From Comamonas thiooxydans (GTDB taxonomy: Bacteria; Pseudomonadota; Gammaproteobacteria; Burkholderiales; Burkholderiaceae_C), in NCBI RefSeq assembly GCF_002157685.2, contig NZ_AP026738.1:4154001-4218000 (forward strand): a stretch of DNA of 64,000 bases. The letters are read 5' to 3'. The position numbers were made by a program, and so were the translations under genes. The notes beneath the pieces were generated by a model. It was not told the DNA's origin and ran no database searches. It saw nothing but the letters and a program-made list of their open reading frames with translations. This document shows positions 41,925 to 51,613 of the stretch, piece after piece; position 1 is the first letter of the stretch, and each line of letters starts with the position of its first letter.

Positions 41925-43292
41925 ATGACCCTCAAAGCCCCCGAACTGCTGCTGCCTGCCGGCTCGCTCGACAAGATGCGCGCCGCCTACGACTTTGGTG
42001 CCGACGCCGTCTACGCCGGCCAGCCGCGCTACAGCTTGCGCGCGCGCAACAACGAATTCCGCCTGGAGCAGATCGGCCAGGGCATTGCCGAGGCCCATGC
42101 ACGCGGCAAGAAGTTCTTTCTGACCAGCAATCTGATCGCGCACAACGACAAGGTGCGCACCTATATCCGAGACATCGAGCCCATCATCGCCATGAAGCCC
42201 GACGCCATGATCATGGCCGACCCCGGCCTCATCATGATGGTCAAGGAAAAGTGGCCCGAGCAGGAAATTCACCTGTCCGTGCAGGCCAACACCACCAACC
42301 ACGCCACCGTGAAGTTCTGGCAGAAGATGGGCGTCTCGCGCATCATCCTGTCGCGCGAGCTGAGCCTGGACGAGATCGAGAAGATCCGCCAGGAATGCCC
42401 CGACATGGAGCTGGAAGTGTTTGTGCACGGCGCGCTGTGCATCGCCTACTCGGGCCGCTGCCTGCTATCGGGCTACTTCAACCGCCGCGACCCCAACCAG
42501 GGTACCTGCACCAATGCCTGCCGCTGGGACTACAAGACGCATGACGCGGCCGTGGACCCCAACACCGGCGAGGCGCTGGGCCAGACCATGGAAAACGGCT
42601 TCAACTTCGAAGAAGCCAAGAACGATCTGGACAACCAGTTCACCAGCACCTGCGGCGACCAGCAGCGCCATCCCAAGGCCGATGCCATCTATCTGCTCGA
42701 GGAAAAAGGCCGCCCCGGCGAGATGATGCCCATCATGGAAGATGAGCATGGCACCTACATCATGAACTCCAAGGACCTGCGCGCCGTGGAGCATGTGGAG
42801 CGCCTGACCAGGATCGGCGTGGACTCGCTCAAGATCGAAGGCCGCACCAAGAGCCTGTACTACGTGGCCCGCACGGCCCAGACCTACCGCCGCGCCATCG
42901 ACGACGCCGTGGCCGGACGCCCGTTCAACCCGCATCTGATCACCGAGCTCGAAGGTCTGGCCAACCGCGGCTATACCGGCGGCCTGCTGGAGCGCCGCCC
43001 TGCCAACGACTACCAGAATTACGAAACCGGTCACAGCGTGCTGCAGCGCAGCCACTTCGTGGGCGCGGTGCGCGGCTGGGCCGACGGCATGGCCGAGATT
43101 GAAACCATGAACCGTTTCGCCGTGGGCGACACCATCGAAGTGATCCATCCCCAGGGCAACCGCCAGGTCAAGCTGGAGAAGATGTTCAACCTCGAAGGCC
43201 AGCCCGTGGAAGTCGCACAGGGCAACCCCGTGCGCGTGCGCATTCCGCTGGACGGCCCTGTGGAAGGTGCGCTGATTTCGCGTCTGCTGTAA
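41925..43292 (+). CDS. trhP: tRNA hydroxylation protein TrhP (U32 family, YegQ)
   Basis: A 455-residue protein of the U32 peptidase-like family. Family marks include ELLLPAGSLDKMRAAYDFGADAVYAG and VHGALCIAYSGRCLLSGYFNRRDPNQGTC, with a cysteine set that may bind a cluster. TrhP helps form 5-hydroxyuridine at position 34 of tRNA. The longer frame from 41892 is rejected because the ATG at 41925 starts the family-standard sequence. A terminator follows. Confidence 0.9.
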   Translation: MTLKAPELLLPAGSLDKMRAAYDFGADAVYAGQPRYSLRARNNEFRLEQIGQGIAEAHARGKKFFLTSNLIAHNDKVRTYIRDIEPIIAMKPDAMIMADPGLIMMVKEKWPEQEIHLSVQANTTNHATVKFWQKMGVSRIILSRELSLDEIEKIRQECPDMELEVFVHGALCIAYSGRCLLSGYFNRRDPNQGTCTNACRWDYKTHDAAVDPNTGEALGQTMENGFNFEEAKNDLDNQFTSTCGDQQRHPKADAIYLLEEKGRPGEMMPIMEDEHGTYIMNSKDLRAVEHVERLTRIGVDSLKIEGRTKSLYYVARTAQTYRRAIDDAVAGRPFNPHLITELEGLANRGYTGGLLERRPANDYQNYETGHSVLQRSHFVGAVRGWADGMAEIETMNRFAVGDTIEVIHPQGNRQVKLEKMFNLEGQPVEVAQGNPVRVRIPLDGPVEGALISRLL

Positions 43293-43314
43293 GCTCGACC
43301 GGCTTTGCTTTTCC

Positions 43315-43345
43315 AACGCCCCATACGCTGGGGCGTTGCTCTTTT
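43315..43345 (+). terminator. Probable terminator of trhP
   Basis: Perfect stem AACGCCCC/GGGGCGTT with a seven-base loop followed by GCTCTTTTC. Confidence 0.7.
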
Positions 43346-43351
43346 CTCTAT

Positions 43352-43427
43352 AGCTGCTTTCGCTCGTATCCTCTTGAATTCAAATTGAATTCATGCTGAA
43401 AATCAACGATAACAAGCGCAAGCAGCT
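43352..43427. promoter_or_regulatory. Nested inverted repeat upstream of the parB-like gene
   Basis: Outer arms AGCTGCTTTCGCTCGTATC (43352-43370) and GATAACAAGCGCAAGCAGCT (43408-43427) pair with two mismatches and one bulge. Inside is a tandem palindrome, two copies of TGAATTCA spaced by three bases (43375-43393). The outer arms resemble the ATAGCTG..CGCTTG repeat seen elsewhere. The site is 20 bases from the ATG, so it should affect expression. Confidence 0.55.
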
Positions 43428-43447
43428 CCTCAATTTGAAGAACACAC

Positions 43448-44308
43448 ATGGAACTGAAGATTGACGAAGGCCTGAAGGCCTATATCGACCCTCTGACCCC
43501 GGACGAGCACGAATCGCTGGAGCGCAGCATCCTCGCCGAAGGCTGCCGCGACTCCCTGGTGGTCTGGGGCGATCTGCTCATCGACGGCCACAACCGCTAC
43601 GGTATCTGCCAGAAGCACGGCCTGCCCTACAACACCGTGCAGGCCACGCAGTTCAAGAACATGGACGACGTGCATCTGTGGATGATCGACCAGCATCTGG
43701 GCCGACGCTCAGTCTCCGACTTCCAGCGCGGCGTGCTGGCGCTGCGCAAGCGCGAGATCATTGCCGAGCGACGCGCTGCGGCAGCCGCTGCCGTAAACGC
43801 CGCCAAGGCCGCCCAGCCGGCCAGCGAGGAAGCGCCCTGGGAAGGCGAGACCGACCCCGTGGTGGCCCAGGCGCTGGCCAGCGTGGCCAAGGTGCCCGAC
43901 GAAGCGCTGGACACACGTGAAGCCCTGGCCCGAGCCGCCCGCCTGTCGGCCGGTCAGGTCAAGATGATCGAGACCATCCAGGAAAAGGCCGCGCCCGAAG
44001 TCGTGGCCGCCGTCAAGGCCGGTGAGCTCTCGCTCAATGCCGCAGCCGTGGTCGCCACTCTGCCCGAGGAAGAGCAGCAGGCCGTGGCCGCCGAAGGCGC
44101 CGATGCGCTCAAGCAGGCCGCCAAGCGCGTGCGCGATGCCAAGAAAAAGCCCAAGGCCGCCAAGCCCGAAGCCGAAGAATCGGCAGAGGCCGCGCCAGCC
44201 GCCAGCCCCGAGGAGCTGCAGGCCCGCGTCACCGAGCTGGAGGCCGAGAACGAGCGCCTTCGCCTGCAGGTCAAGACCTTGCAGGACCTGCTGGCCGAAC
44301 AGGGTTAA
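43448..44308 (+). CDS. Orphan ParB-like protein with coiled-coil C-terminus
   Basis: A 286-residue protein. Residues 1-100 resemble the ParB/sulfiredoxin nuclease domain (DGHNRYGICQKHGLPYNTVQATQFKNMDDVHLWMIDQ). A segment similar to the KorB/ParB helix-turn-helix linker follows (LSAGQVKMIETIQEKAAPEVVAAVKAGELSLNAAAVVATLP). The end is a charged linker and a leucine-zipper-like coiled coil (LEAENERLRLQVKTLQDLL). There is no ParA gene beside it. Related chromosomal genes are labelled plasmid replication/partition related, but no function is established for this one. Confidence 0.65.
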   Translation: MELKIDEGLKAYIDPLTPDEHESLERSILAEGCRDSLVVWGDLLIDGHNRYGICQKHGLPYNTVQATQFKNMDDVHLWMIDQHLGRRSVSDFQRGVLALRKREIIAERRAAAAAAVNAAKAAQPASEEAPWEGETDPVVAQALASVAKVPDEALDTREALARAARLSAGQVKMIETIQEKAAPEVVAAVKAGELSLNAAAVVATLPEEEQQAVAAEGADALKQAAKRVRDAKKKPKAAKPEAEESAEAAPAASPEELQARVTELEAENERLRLQVKTLQDLLAEQG

Positions 44309-44336
44309 GCGGCCCTCTCGCCCGGCTCCCGCACGT

Positions 44337-44382
44337 AGCTTCCCCGGACGGCCAGATTGCCGGACGGGGAAGCTGTTTTTTT
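44337..44382 (+). terminator. Terminator of the parB-like gene
   Basis: Outer nine-base stem AGCTTCCCC/GGGGAAGCT, with further GC pairing inside, and seven T. Confidence 0.85.
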
Positions 44383-44409
44383 GTGTCTCAACATAACCAC
44401 ACACAGCCA

Positions 44410-44428
44410 AATGACAGCAATTCTCATT
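44410..44428. promoter_or_regulatory. Probable Fur box upstream of the TonB receptor gene
   Basis: AATGACAGCAATTCTCATT is a 19-base imperfect palindrome with AATGA/TCATT ends, close to the ferric uptake regulator consensus. It lies about 140 bases upstream of the receptor ATG, in the promoter region. Confidence 0.6.
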
Positions 44429-44565
44429 AATATCTGCGCCTGCCAATAAACGCCACATAGCCCCCTCCGGCCCCGACTGAAGACAAGAGATGCCGCCAGC
44501 GCAAGGCTGGGGGCAGCGCGCTGTTCATGCCAGCCAGGTGCTGTGTGCCCTCCTCTACAACACCT

Positions 44566-46782
44566 ATGGCTAACCTCCATCTTTCCGACTCCCCCGCTTT
44601 TCGCCTGAGCAGTGCCGCCGCTGCCGTTGCCGCAGCCCTTGGCGTGCTCGCCAGCCCCGTTCATGCACAGACGGCCAGCGCCGCAGCTGCCGAAGCCGCC
44701 CTGGACTCGGTCACCGTCACCGGCAATTGGCTGGATGGCGATATGTCCAGTGCCGAGAAGGTGCTGGAGCATCCAGGCGCCCGCACCATCGTCGAACGCG
44801 AGCGCATTCAGGAAAGCGGTGCCACCACCTTGCGCGAAGCGCTGCGCCTGGTGCCCGGTGTGCAGGTTCAGGACAGCAACGGCACGGGCGGCAGCGATAT
44901 CTCCCTGAACCTGAGCGTGCGCGGTCTGACCGCGCGCCTGTCGCCACGCTCCTATGTGCTGCAGGACGGCGTGCCCGTCTCCTATGCTCCCTACGGTCAG
45001 CCCCAGCTGTCGCTGGCACCCGTGGCGCTGGGCAATCTTGACTCCATCGACGTGGTGCGCGGCGCAGGCTCCGTGCGCTACGGCCCGCAGAACGTGGGCG
45101 GCATCATCAACTTCACGACGCGTGCCATTCCCAAGACCTTTGCGGCGGAAGCCTCCATCGGCACCGAGATCTACAGCCACGGCGGCAACGTGAAGACCTC
45201 GCCCAGCTTCTTTGTGGGCGGCACCAACGATTCAGGCCTGGGCCTGGCCGTGCTGTATTCGGGCACGCACGGCAAGGGCTGGCGCAGCAGCAACGACAAG
45301 ACCGACATCGACGATCTGCTGGTCAAGGGCAGCTACAAGCTCAGCAACAACAGCAGCATCTCCGCTTCGCTGCACCACTTCGAGGGCAAGGGCCAGATGC
45401 CCGGCGGCCTGACCACGGCGCAGTACGCCGCCGACCCGTTCCAGAGCACGCGCAACTATGACCAGTTCACGGGCCGCCGCACCGACGGCTCGCTCAAGTA
45501 CAGCTACAAGGACGGTCGCAACAACTTCGAAGTGCTCAGCTACTACGTGGACTCCTTCCGCGGCAGCTATATCGAACGCGACGCCACCGGCGCCAATGCC
45601 GGCAAGCGCAGCCTCACGGCCGCACCGCGCGACTACAGCTACTACGGCGTGGAGCCGCGCTACTCGCGCATTTTCGAGACCGGCTCCGTGGTGCAGGAAG
45701 TCAGCGTGGGCTATCGCTACCTGAAGGAAAAGAGCTCCGAAACGGCGCTGGCCACTTCGGGCTTCTATGTGCCCGGCCAGGTCGATGCCATGGCTCTGCC
45801 GCTGAACACCACCCAGACCAGCCAGGGCGGCACCACGGCCAATGCCTTCTATATCGACAACCGCATCGATGTGGGCAACTGGACCATCACGCCCGGCGTG
45901 CGCTACGAGCGCATCCGCTCCTTCAACAATGTGGTGGACTACAAGGGCGCGACCGCAGCGGCCATCTATCCGACGGCGGCCGCCAACGAACTGCTGCCCA
46001 CGCTGTCGGTGCTCTACCGCGTCGACAGCCACTGGTCGGTGTTCGCCAATGCCGGCAAGTCCTTCGGACCCCAACAGTACGCACAGCTGGCCCAGTCGTC
46101 CAACAACCAGCTCTACCCCGAATCGGCCAAGACCTATGAGCTGGGCACGCACTACAAGAGCGACACCTGGAACGGCGAGCTGACGCTGTTCAATATCGAC
46201 TTCAACAAGGAGCTGTTCCTGGACCGCCCGGGCGACGGCACCGGCAACGGCATCTGGACCGATCTGGGTGCCACGCGCCACCGTGGTCTGGAATCGGCGC
46301 TGCGCTATGACTTCGGCAAGAACTACCCGGCACTCAAGGGCCTGTCGCTGGGCATGAGCTATACCTTCACCCAGGCCACCAGCCAGGCCGGTCCTTTCGC
46401 AGGCCGCGACCTGCCGCTTTATTCGCGCCACACGGCCGGCCTGTCGGCACGTTATGCGATGGAGCGCTGGACCTTCAATGCCGATCTGAACGCCCAGTCC
46501 AAGCAACGCTCGCCCGGCACGCCCGGCACCAGTGCCAAGCCCAATTCCTACATCACGCAGGAAGATGCCAACGGCAATCTGGGCGATATCCCGGGCTTTG
46601 CCATTCTGGGCCTGCGCACCAGCTACCAGGCGGGCAAGGAGCTGAACAATCTGCGCCTGACCGTGGGCATGAAGAACGTGTTTGACCGCCGCTACTTCAC
46701 CCGCTCCACCGACAACAACGGCGGTGGCAAATACGTGGGCATGCCACGCACCCTGTACGTTCAGGCCACCCTGCCGTTCTAA
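44566..46782 (+). CDS. TonB-dependent receptor, FecA-like siderophore type
   Basis: A 738-residue outer-membrane receptor. After a signal peptide (cleavage near HAQTA, residue 35) the plug domain starts, and the block APYGQPQLSLAPVALGNLDSIDVVRGAGSVRYGPQNVGGIINF is almost that of FecA, the ferric dicitrate receptor. The C-terminal barrel ends with LYVQATLPF, with the terminal aromatic needed for assembly. The STN signalling domain of true FecA is absent. The ATG at 44566 is used rather than 44527. A PepSY protein follows, so together they probably take up and reduce an iron chelate. Confidence 0.9.
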   Translation: MANLHLSDSPAFRLSSAAAAVAAALGVLASPVHAQTASAAAAEAALDSVTVTGNWLDGDMSSAEKVLEHPGARTIVERERIQESGATTLREALRLVPGVQVQDSNGTGGSDISLNLSVRGLTARLSPRSYVLQDGVPVSYAPYGQPQLSLAPVALGNLDSIDVVRGAGSVRYGPQNVGGIINFTTRAIPKTFAAEASIGTEIYSHGGNVKTSPSFFVGGTNDSGLGLAVLYSGTHGKGWRSSNDKTDIDDLLVKGSYKLSNNSSISASLHHFEGKGQMPGGLTTAQYAADPFQSTRNYDQFTGRRTDGSLKYSYKDGRNNFEVLSYYVDSFRGSYIERDATGANAGKRSLTAAPRDYSYYGVEPRYSRIFETGSVVQEVSVGYRYLKEKSSETALATSGFYVPGQVDAMALPLNTTQTSQGGTTANAFYIDNRIDVGNWTITPGVRYERIRSFNNVVDYKGATAAAIYPTAAANELLPTLSVLYRVDSHWSVFANAGKSFGPQQYAQLAQSSNNQLYPESAKTYELGTHYKSDTWNGELTLFNIDFNKELFLDRPGDGTGNGIWTDLGATRHRGLESALRYDFGKNYPALKGLSLGMSYTFTQATSQAGPFAGRDLPLYSRHTAGLSARYAMERWTFNADLNAQSKQRSPGTPGTSAKPNSYITQEDANGNLGDIPGFAILGLRTSYQAGKELNNLRLTVGMKNVFDRRYFTRSTDNNGGGKYVGMPRTLYVQATLPF

Positions 46783-46788
46783 GCGGCG

Positions 46789-46825
46789 GCCCCGCGAGTC
46801 CGTCTCAGGACCGGTCACGCGGGGC
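46789..46825. other. GC-rich inverted repeat between the receptor and PepSY genes
   Basis: Arms GCCCCGCG and CGCGGGGC with a 21-base loop; there is no T tract. It might limit read-through or stabilise the receptor message. Confidence 0.4.
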
Positions 46826-46843
46826 ATCACAACATCACGCGCA

Positions 46844-47950
46844 ATGACTTCGCTCCGTTCTCTGTGGCTGCGGCTGCACCGCTGGTTTGCCCTGAGCCTG
46901 GGCTGGATTCTGATTCTGGCCGGACTCACCGGCACCCTGCTCATCATCGGCCAGCCGCTGGACCGCATGGCGCACCCCGAGCTGTTCCAGGCCCGCACGA
47001 CACAGGCCCAGCAGGCCGCAGCACTGACGCCGATACTGGCCAGAGCCCATGAGGAGTTCGGCAGCAAAGCCACTTTGCGCTTCCGGCTGCCTCAGGAGAC
47101 ACAGGACAGCCTGTGGCTGCGCGTTCAGGCGGCCAACTGGCGCGGCACCATCTACCTGGACCCTGTGACCGGAGCGGAGCAGGGCCGGCGCGGCGAGACC
47201 GAGGGCTTTGTCAACACGCTGTTCAAGCTGCACAGCACCCTGCTACTCGACGCCAATGGCAAGGCCATACTGGCCTGGACCACGCTGGCCTACGTGCTGC
47301 TGCTGCTGACGGGCGTCATTCTCTGGTGGCCCAAGCGCTGGCCGGGCAACTGGCGCATAGAACTCAACAAAAGCCTGGTGCGCGCCCTGTTCGACATGCA
47401 CCGCATCGGCGGCGTGATCATGGGCCTGCTGATCGCGGTGTCGGTCGTCACCGGTGCCTATATGGCATGGCGGCCGCTGGGCGACTGGCTCAATGTGCTC
47501 AGCAGCAGCAAGGCAATCAAGCCGCCCAAGCTGCCCGCACTGGCTGAGGAAGGCACCCTGCCCGCCGATGTGGACGCCATGCTGGCCGCAGCCCGCGCGG
47601 CCATGCCCGATGCCCAGGCCAGCTTCGTGCAGCTGCCGCCCAATGCCAAGCAGGCCGTACGCATCCGCTTTCGCGCCCCCGACGAACCGCACCCCAACGG
47701 CATCAGCTCGGTATGGCTGGACCCGCGCAACGGGGCGGTACTGGACGTCAGGCGCTGGAACGAACTCGACCCCGGCGCTGCGGCGGTGGCCGTGGCCTAT
47801 CCGCTGCACACGGGCGAGCTGGGTGGCGTGCTGATGGAAATCCTGGCCGGCCTCAACGGCCTGGTGCTGGGCGGCCTGGGCATCAGCGGAATCTGGCTCT
47901 GGTGGCACCGCCGCAAGGCCAGAAAGCTTGCGGCCCAGAGAAAGTCCTGA
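46844..47950 (+). CDS. PepSY-associated membrane protein
   Basis: A 368-residue protein with about four membrane helices: the first at residues 10-36 (HRWFALSLGWILILAGLTGTLLII), two in the middle (about 140-165 and 190-210) and one near the end. It contains PepSY regions between them. Such proteins often accompany TonB siderophore receptors and are believed to act as ferric-siderophore reductases. The gene lies 62 bases after the receptor, so it is probably co-transcribed. The start ATG 46844 avoids overlap with the receptor gene. Confidence 0.83.
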   Translation: MTSLRSLWLRLHRWFALSLGWILILAGLTGTLLIIGQPLDRMAHPELFQARTTQAQQAAALTPILARAHEEFGSKATLRFRLPQETQDSLWLRVQAANWRGTIYLDPVTGAEQGRRGETEGFVNTLFKLHSTLLLDANGKAILAWTTLAYVLLLLTGVILWWPKRWPGNWRIELNKSLVRALFDMHRIGGVIMGLLIAVSVVTGAYMAWRPLGDWLNVLSSSKAIKPPKLPALAEEGTLPADVDAMLAAARAAMPDAQASFVQLPPNAKQAVRIRFRAPDEPHPNGISSVWLDPRNGAVLDVRRWNELDPGAAAVAVAYPLHTGELGGVLMEILAGLNGLVLGGLGISGIWLWWHRRKARKLAAQRKS

Positions 47951-48056
47951 AGGAGCCAGGCTCGGATATCCCTGTTCAGGGCCGGGTCTGCTTGCATCAC
48001 AGCCTCTGCGGCCTCAGCATCTGCACTTCCACCGATGAGCAGACAAGGAGCTGAAG

Positions 48057-48446
48057 ATGGCTATGAATCCCGTTGGCTGGTTCGAGATCTACGTGCAGGA
48101 CATGTCGCGCGCCAGGAGCTTCTACGAAGCCGTGCTGGGCTGTCAGCTGCAAGCGCTGGCCATACCGGAAGGCGGCGAGCACCCCGATATGGAGATGTGG
48201 GCCTTTCCCGGGCAGCCGAACAACGCTGGCGCCACAGGGGCGCTGGTCCGCATGCCGGAATGTCCGTCTGGCGGCGGCGGTACGCTGGTCTATTTCGTCT
48301 GTGAAGACTGCGCCGAGCAAGCCGCCCGCGTCGCGCGCAACGGCGGCAGCCTGCACCGCGACAAGGTCTCCATAGGCCCTTATGGCTTTATTGCCCTGGC
48401 CATCGATACCGAAGGCAATATGTTTGGCCTGCACTCGATGAAATAG
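48057..48446 (+). CDS. VOC-superfamily (glyoxalase/bleomycin-resistance-like) protein
   Basis: A 129-residue protein with two beta-alpha-beta-beta-beta modules: the first from VGWFEIYVQDMSRARSFYEAVLG and the second from LVYFVCEDCAEQAARVARNGG, ending FIALAIDTEGNMFGLHSMK. AAGGAG lies six bases before the ATG. No specific substrate can be given; the resemblance is to the PhnB/glyoxalase-like group with unknown function. Monocistronic, with a terminator behind. Confidence 0.8.
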   Translation: MAMNPVGWFEIYVQDMSRARSFYEAVLGCQLQALAIPEGGEHPDMEMWAFPGQPNNAGATGALVRMPECPSGGGGTLVYFVCEDCAEQAARVARNGGSLHRDKVSIGPYGFIALAIDTEGNMFGLHSMK

Positions 48447-48471
48447 GACAGACTGGCGCCAGCCCACGCAA

Positions 48472-48504
48472 AAGGCCTGCCTCCGAGGAGAGCAGGCCTT
48501 TTTT
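48472..48504. terminator. Bidirectional terminator between the VOC and aconitase genes
   Basis: Stem AGGCCTGC/GCAGGCCT with an eleven-base loop, A-rich before and six T after. It serves the convergent VOC and acnA genes. Confidence 0.85.
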
Positions 48505-48523
48505 ACGTGGCAAGCGGGCGCAA

Positions 48524-51445
48524 TCAGGCCAGCAGTTGCCTCAGCACATAGGGCAGGATGCCGCCATGGCGGTAGTAGTCCACCTCGATGGGAGTATCAA
48601 TGCGCAGCTTCACGGTCACGGTTTTCTTGCTGCCGTCGGGCCTCGCGATCACCAGCTGGGCATCGCTTTGCGGCGCCAGGTCGGCAGCCGGGATCACATC
48701 GATGAACTCCTCGCCCGTCAGACCCAAGGTTTGCCAGCTGTCATTGCCCTTGAACTGCAGCGGCAACACACCCATGCCCACCAGATTGGAGCGGTGAATG
48801 CGCTCGAAGCTGCGCGCCACCACGGCCTTGATGCCCAGCAGTTGCGTGCCCTTGGCCGCCCAATCGCGGCTGGAGCCCGTGCCGTATTCCTCGCCGGCCA
48901 GCACCACCGTGGCACGACCCGCGGCCTGGTACTTCATGGCCGCGTCGTAAATGGCCATCTTCTCGGTCTTGCCATGGTCGTCGCGGAACAAGGTGACACC
49001 GCCCTCCTCGCGCGAGCCGTCGGCGGCTGCGGGAATCATCAGGTTCTTGATACGCACATTGGCAAAAGTGCCGCGCATCATCACCTCATGATTGCCCCGA
49101 CGCGAGCCGTAGCTGTTGAAGTCGGCCTTTTGCACGCCATGCTCGAGCAACCACTTGCCTGCCGGTGAAGACTCCTTGATGGAACCTGCAGGCGAGATAT
49201 GGTCGGTGGTGATGGAGTCACCGAACAAGGCCATGATGCGGGCGCCGTGCACCGCGCTGGAGTTAGAGCCTTTCTGACCTGCAGCGCTTTCTCCATCTGC
49301 GGATGGCGCTTTCAAATCCAGAGCAAAGTCGGTAAAGAACGGCGGCTCGGCGATATAGGTGCTCTCGGGCCAGGTATAGGTGGAGCCCGTCACACCCCGA
49401 ATCTTTTCCCAGAGCTTGCCTGGCTCGCTGGCCACCTGCTCGTAATTGCTGCGGAAGGCCTTGCCGTTCATGGCGAACTTGAGCAGCTCCTGAATCTCCT
49501 CGCTGCTGGGCCAGATGTCGCCCAGATACACGTCCTTGCCGCCCTTGCCCTTGCCCACGGGCTCGGTCATCAGGTCCTTGCGCACCGTACCGGCAATCGC
49601 GTAAGCCACCACCAGCGGAGGACTGGCCAGGAAGTTGGCCTTGATATTGGGGTGAATGCGGGCCTCGAAATTGCGGTTGCCCGAGAGCACGGCCGAGCAG
49701 ACCAGATTGTTCTGCGTGATGACGGCATTGATCTCGGGGGTGAGATCACCCGCGTTGCCGATGCAGGTGGTGCAGCCGTAGCCTGCCAGCGCAAAGCCCA
49801 GTTTTTCCAGATAGGGCAGCAAGCCCGCCTCGGTCAGATAGCGGGTGACCAGGCGGGAGCCCGGGGCCAGCGAGGTCTTGATATGCGGCTTGACCTTGAG
49901 GCCTGCCTGCACTGCCTTCTTGGCCAGCAGGCCTGCGGCCAGCATGACGCTGGGATTGGAGGTATTGGTACAGCTGGTGATGGCTGCAATCAGCACATCG
50001 CCGCTGCCGATATCGAAGCTCTTTTCCGGCGCTGCAACCGCATGGCTGGCATCCACAGCAATCGCACTGGCCTCGACCTTGCCGGTCTCGGGCGTGTTGC
50101 TCACCATCTCGGCCTTGTTGCGCTCCGCACCGGCCGACAGGGGTTTGCTCTCGGGCTGCAATGACTCGGGACCATCGGGACTCACCACGTGGCGACGCGC
50201 CAGTTGATCGGCAGGAAGATTGAAGCCATTCTGGGCCACGGGAGCGCTGAACAGCTCGTCGAACTGCCCGGCCACATGGCCGATCTCGATGCGGTCCTGC
50301 GGGCGCTTGGGCCCGGCCAGACTCGGTGCCACCTTGCCCAGATCCAGCTTGACCACATGCGAGTAATCGATTTCGCCGGCCTTGGGCACGCCAAACAGCT
50401 GCTGGGCCTTGAAGTAGGCTTCGAAGGCCTGGATCTCACTCTTGGTGCGTCCCGTTCCCTTGAAGTACTCGATGGTCTTTTCATCGACAGGGAAGAAACC
50501 CATGGTCGCCCCATACTCAGGGGCCATATTGCCGATGGTGGCGCGATCCGGCAGCGAAAGGCTGCGCGTGCCTTCGCCAAAGAACTCGACGAACTTGCCG
50601 ACCACTTTTTCCTTGCGCAGCAGCTCCGTGACGGTGAGCACCAGATCGGTGGCAGTCACGCCTTCGCGCAACTGGCCGGTCAGTTCGAAGCCCACCACAT
50701 CGGGCGTGAGGAAGTACACGGGCTGGCCCAGCATGGCCGCCTCGGCCTCGATGCCACCCACGCCCCAGGCCACCACGCCTATGCCGTTGATCATGGTGGT
50801 ATGGCTGTCGGTGCCGACCAGCGTGTCGGGGTAATACACCGCTTCACCCTTGCCACTCCTGGCCTTGTGCACGCCGCGCGCCAGGTATTCCAGATTGACC
50901 TGGTGCACGATGCCGAAGCCCGGCGGCACGACACCGAAGGTGTCGAAAGCCTGCATGCCCCATTTCATGAACTGGTAGCGCTCCTGGTTGCGCTGGAACT
51001 CCAGCTTCATGTTCAGGTCCAGCGCCTTCTTGGTGCCGAAGTAGTCCACCATGATGGAGTGGTCCACCACCAGGTCCACGGGCACCAGCGGCTCGATGGA
51101 CTTGGGCTTCTTGCCCAGCTTGGCAGCGGTGCTTCGCATGGCTGCCAGGTCGGCCAGCAAGGGGACGCCGGTGAAGTCCTGCAGCACCACGCGCGCGACG
51201 ACAAACGGAATCTCGTCGACCCGCTCGGCCTTGGGTTGCCAGCGCGCCAGCTGCGCCACATGCTCCTCGGTGATCTTGTTGCCATCACAGTTGCGCAGCA
51301 CCGATTCGAGCACGATACGAATCGAGACCGGCAGGCGCTTGATCTCCGGGAACTGCTTGGTCAGGGCCGGCAAGGAATAAAACTTGCCCTTCTTGCCCTC
51401 GGCCAGTTCAAAGGACTTCAGGGTTTTGGCAAAAGCATGCGACAT
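48524..51445 (-). CDS. acnA: Aconitate hydratase A
   Basis: A 973-residue [4Fe-4S] enzyme that isomerises citrate and isocitrate in the citric acid cycle. Cluster ligands include the [12 protein letters not shown] cysteine and the [10 protein letters not shown] pair. The substrate-binding [19 protein letters not shown] segment and [15 protein letters not shown] are intact. It is about 80 residues longer than E. coli AcnA because of a low-complexity insertion before the TSCTN motif and a Ser/Ala-rich one near [16 protein letters not shown]. Start ATG 51445 has GGAGAG upstream; the frame open to 51502 is longer. No gene of the cycle is adjacent. Confidence 0.95.
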   Translation of the reverse strand: MSHAFAKTLKSFELAEGKKGKFYSLPALTKQFPEIKRLPVSIRIVLESVLRNCDGNKITEEHVAQLARWQPKAERVDEIPFVVARVVLQDFTGVPLLADLAAMRSTAAKLGKKPKSIEPLVPVDLVVDHSIMVDYFGTKKALDLNMKLEFQRNQERYQFMKWGMQAFDTFGVVPPGFGIVHQVNLEYLARGVHKARSGKGEAVYYPDTLVGTDSHTTMINGIGVVAWGVGGIEAEAAMLGQPVYFLTPDVVGFELTGQLREGVTATDLVLTVTELLRKEKVVGKFVEFFGEGTRSLSLPDRATIGNMAPEYGATMGFFPVDEKTIEYFKGTGRTKSEIQAFEAYFKAQQLFGVPKAGEIDYSHVVKLDLGKVAPSLAGPKRPQDRIEIGHVAGQFDELFSAPVAQNGFNLPADQLARRHVVSPDGPESLQPESKPLSAGAERNKAEMVSNTPETGKVEASAIAVDASHAVAAPEKSFDIGSGDVLIAAITSCTNTSNPSVMLAAGLLAKKAVQAGLKVKPHIKTSLAPGSRLVTRYLTEAGLLPYLEKLGFALAGYGCTTCIGNAGDLTPEINAVITQNNLVCSAVLSGNRNFEARIHPNIKANFLASPPLVVAYAIAGTVRKDLMTEPVGKGKGGKDVYLGDIWPSSEEIQELLKFAMNGKAFRSNYEQVASEPGKLWEKIRGVTGSTYTWPESTYIAEPPFFTDFALDLKAPSADGESAAGQKGSNSSAVHGARIMALFGDSITTDHISPAGSIKESSPAGKWLLEHGVQKADFNSYGSRRGNHEVMMRGTFANVRIKNLMIPAAADGSREEGGVTLFRDDHGKTEKMAIYDAAMKYQAAGRATVVLAGEEYGTGSSRDWAAKGTQLLGIKAVVARSFERIHRSNLVGMGVLPLQFKGNDSWQTLGLTGEEFIDVIPAADLAPQSDAQLVIARPDGSKKTVTVKLRIDTPIEVDYYRHGGILPYVLRQLLA

Positions 51446-51563
51446 CGTGAGACTCTCCATGGACAGAACACAGGGGAAACGCTTTTGCATTCCATTGTGC
51501 ACACAATGCCCGTGAAAAGGGTGGGAAAGGGCGCCGGCAGTGCAAACCGGCTCACATGGGCGC

Positions 51564-51593
51564 AGAAAAAAGAAAGCCCGCGCTGGGCGGGCT
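51564..51593 (-). terminator. Terminator of the catabolic operon
   Basis: Stem AGCCCGC/GCGGGCT with a five-base loop, and an uninterrupted U-rich tract on the minus strand. It lies just after the CoA-transferase stop (51614). Confidence 0.8.
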
Positions 51594-51613
51594 GGAGTCG
51601 CGCTGAAGCAAGC

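Noticed and set aside
44566..46782. True FecA with FecI/FecR surface signalling
   Set aside because: The receptor lacks the N-terminal signalling domain and no sigma or anti-sigma gene is adjacent.
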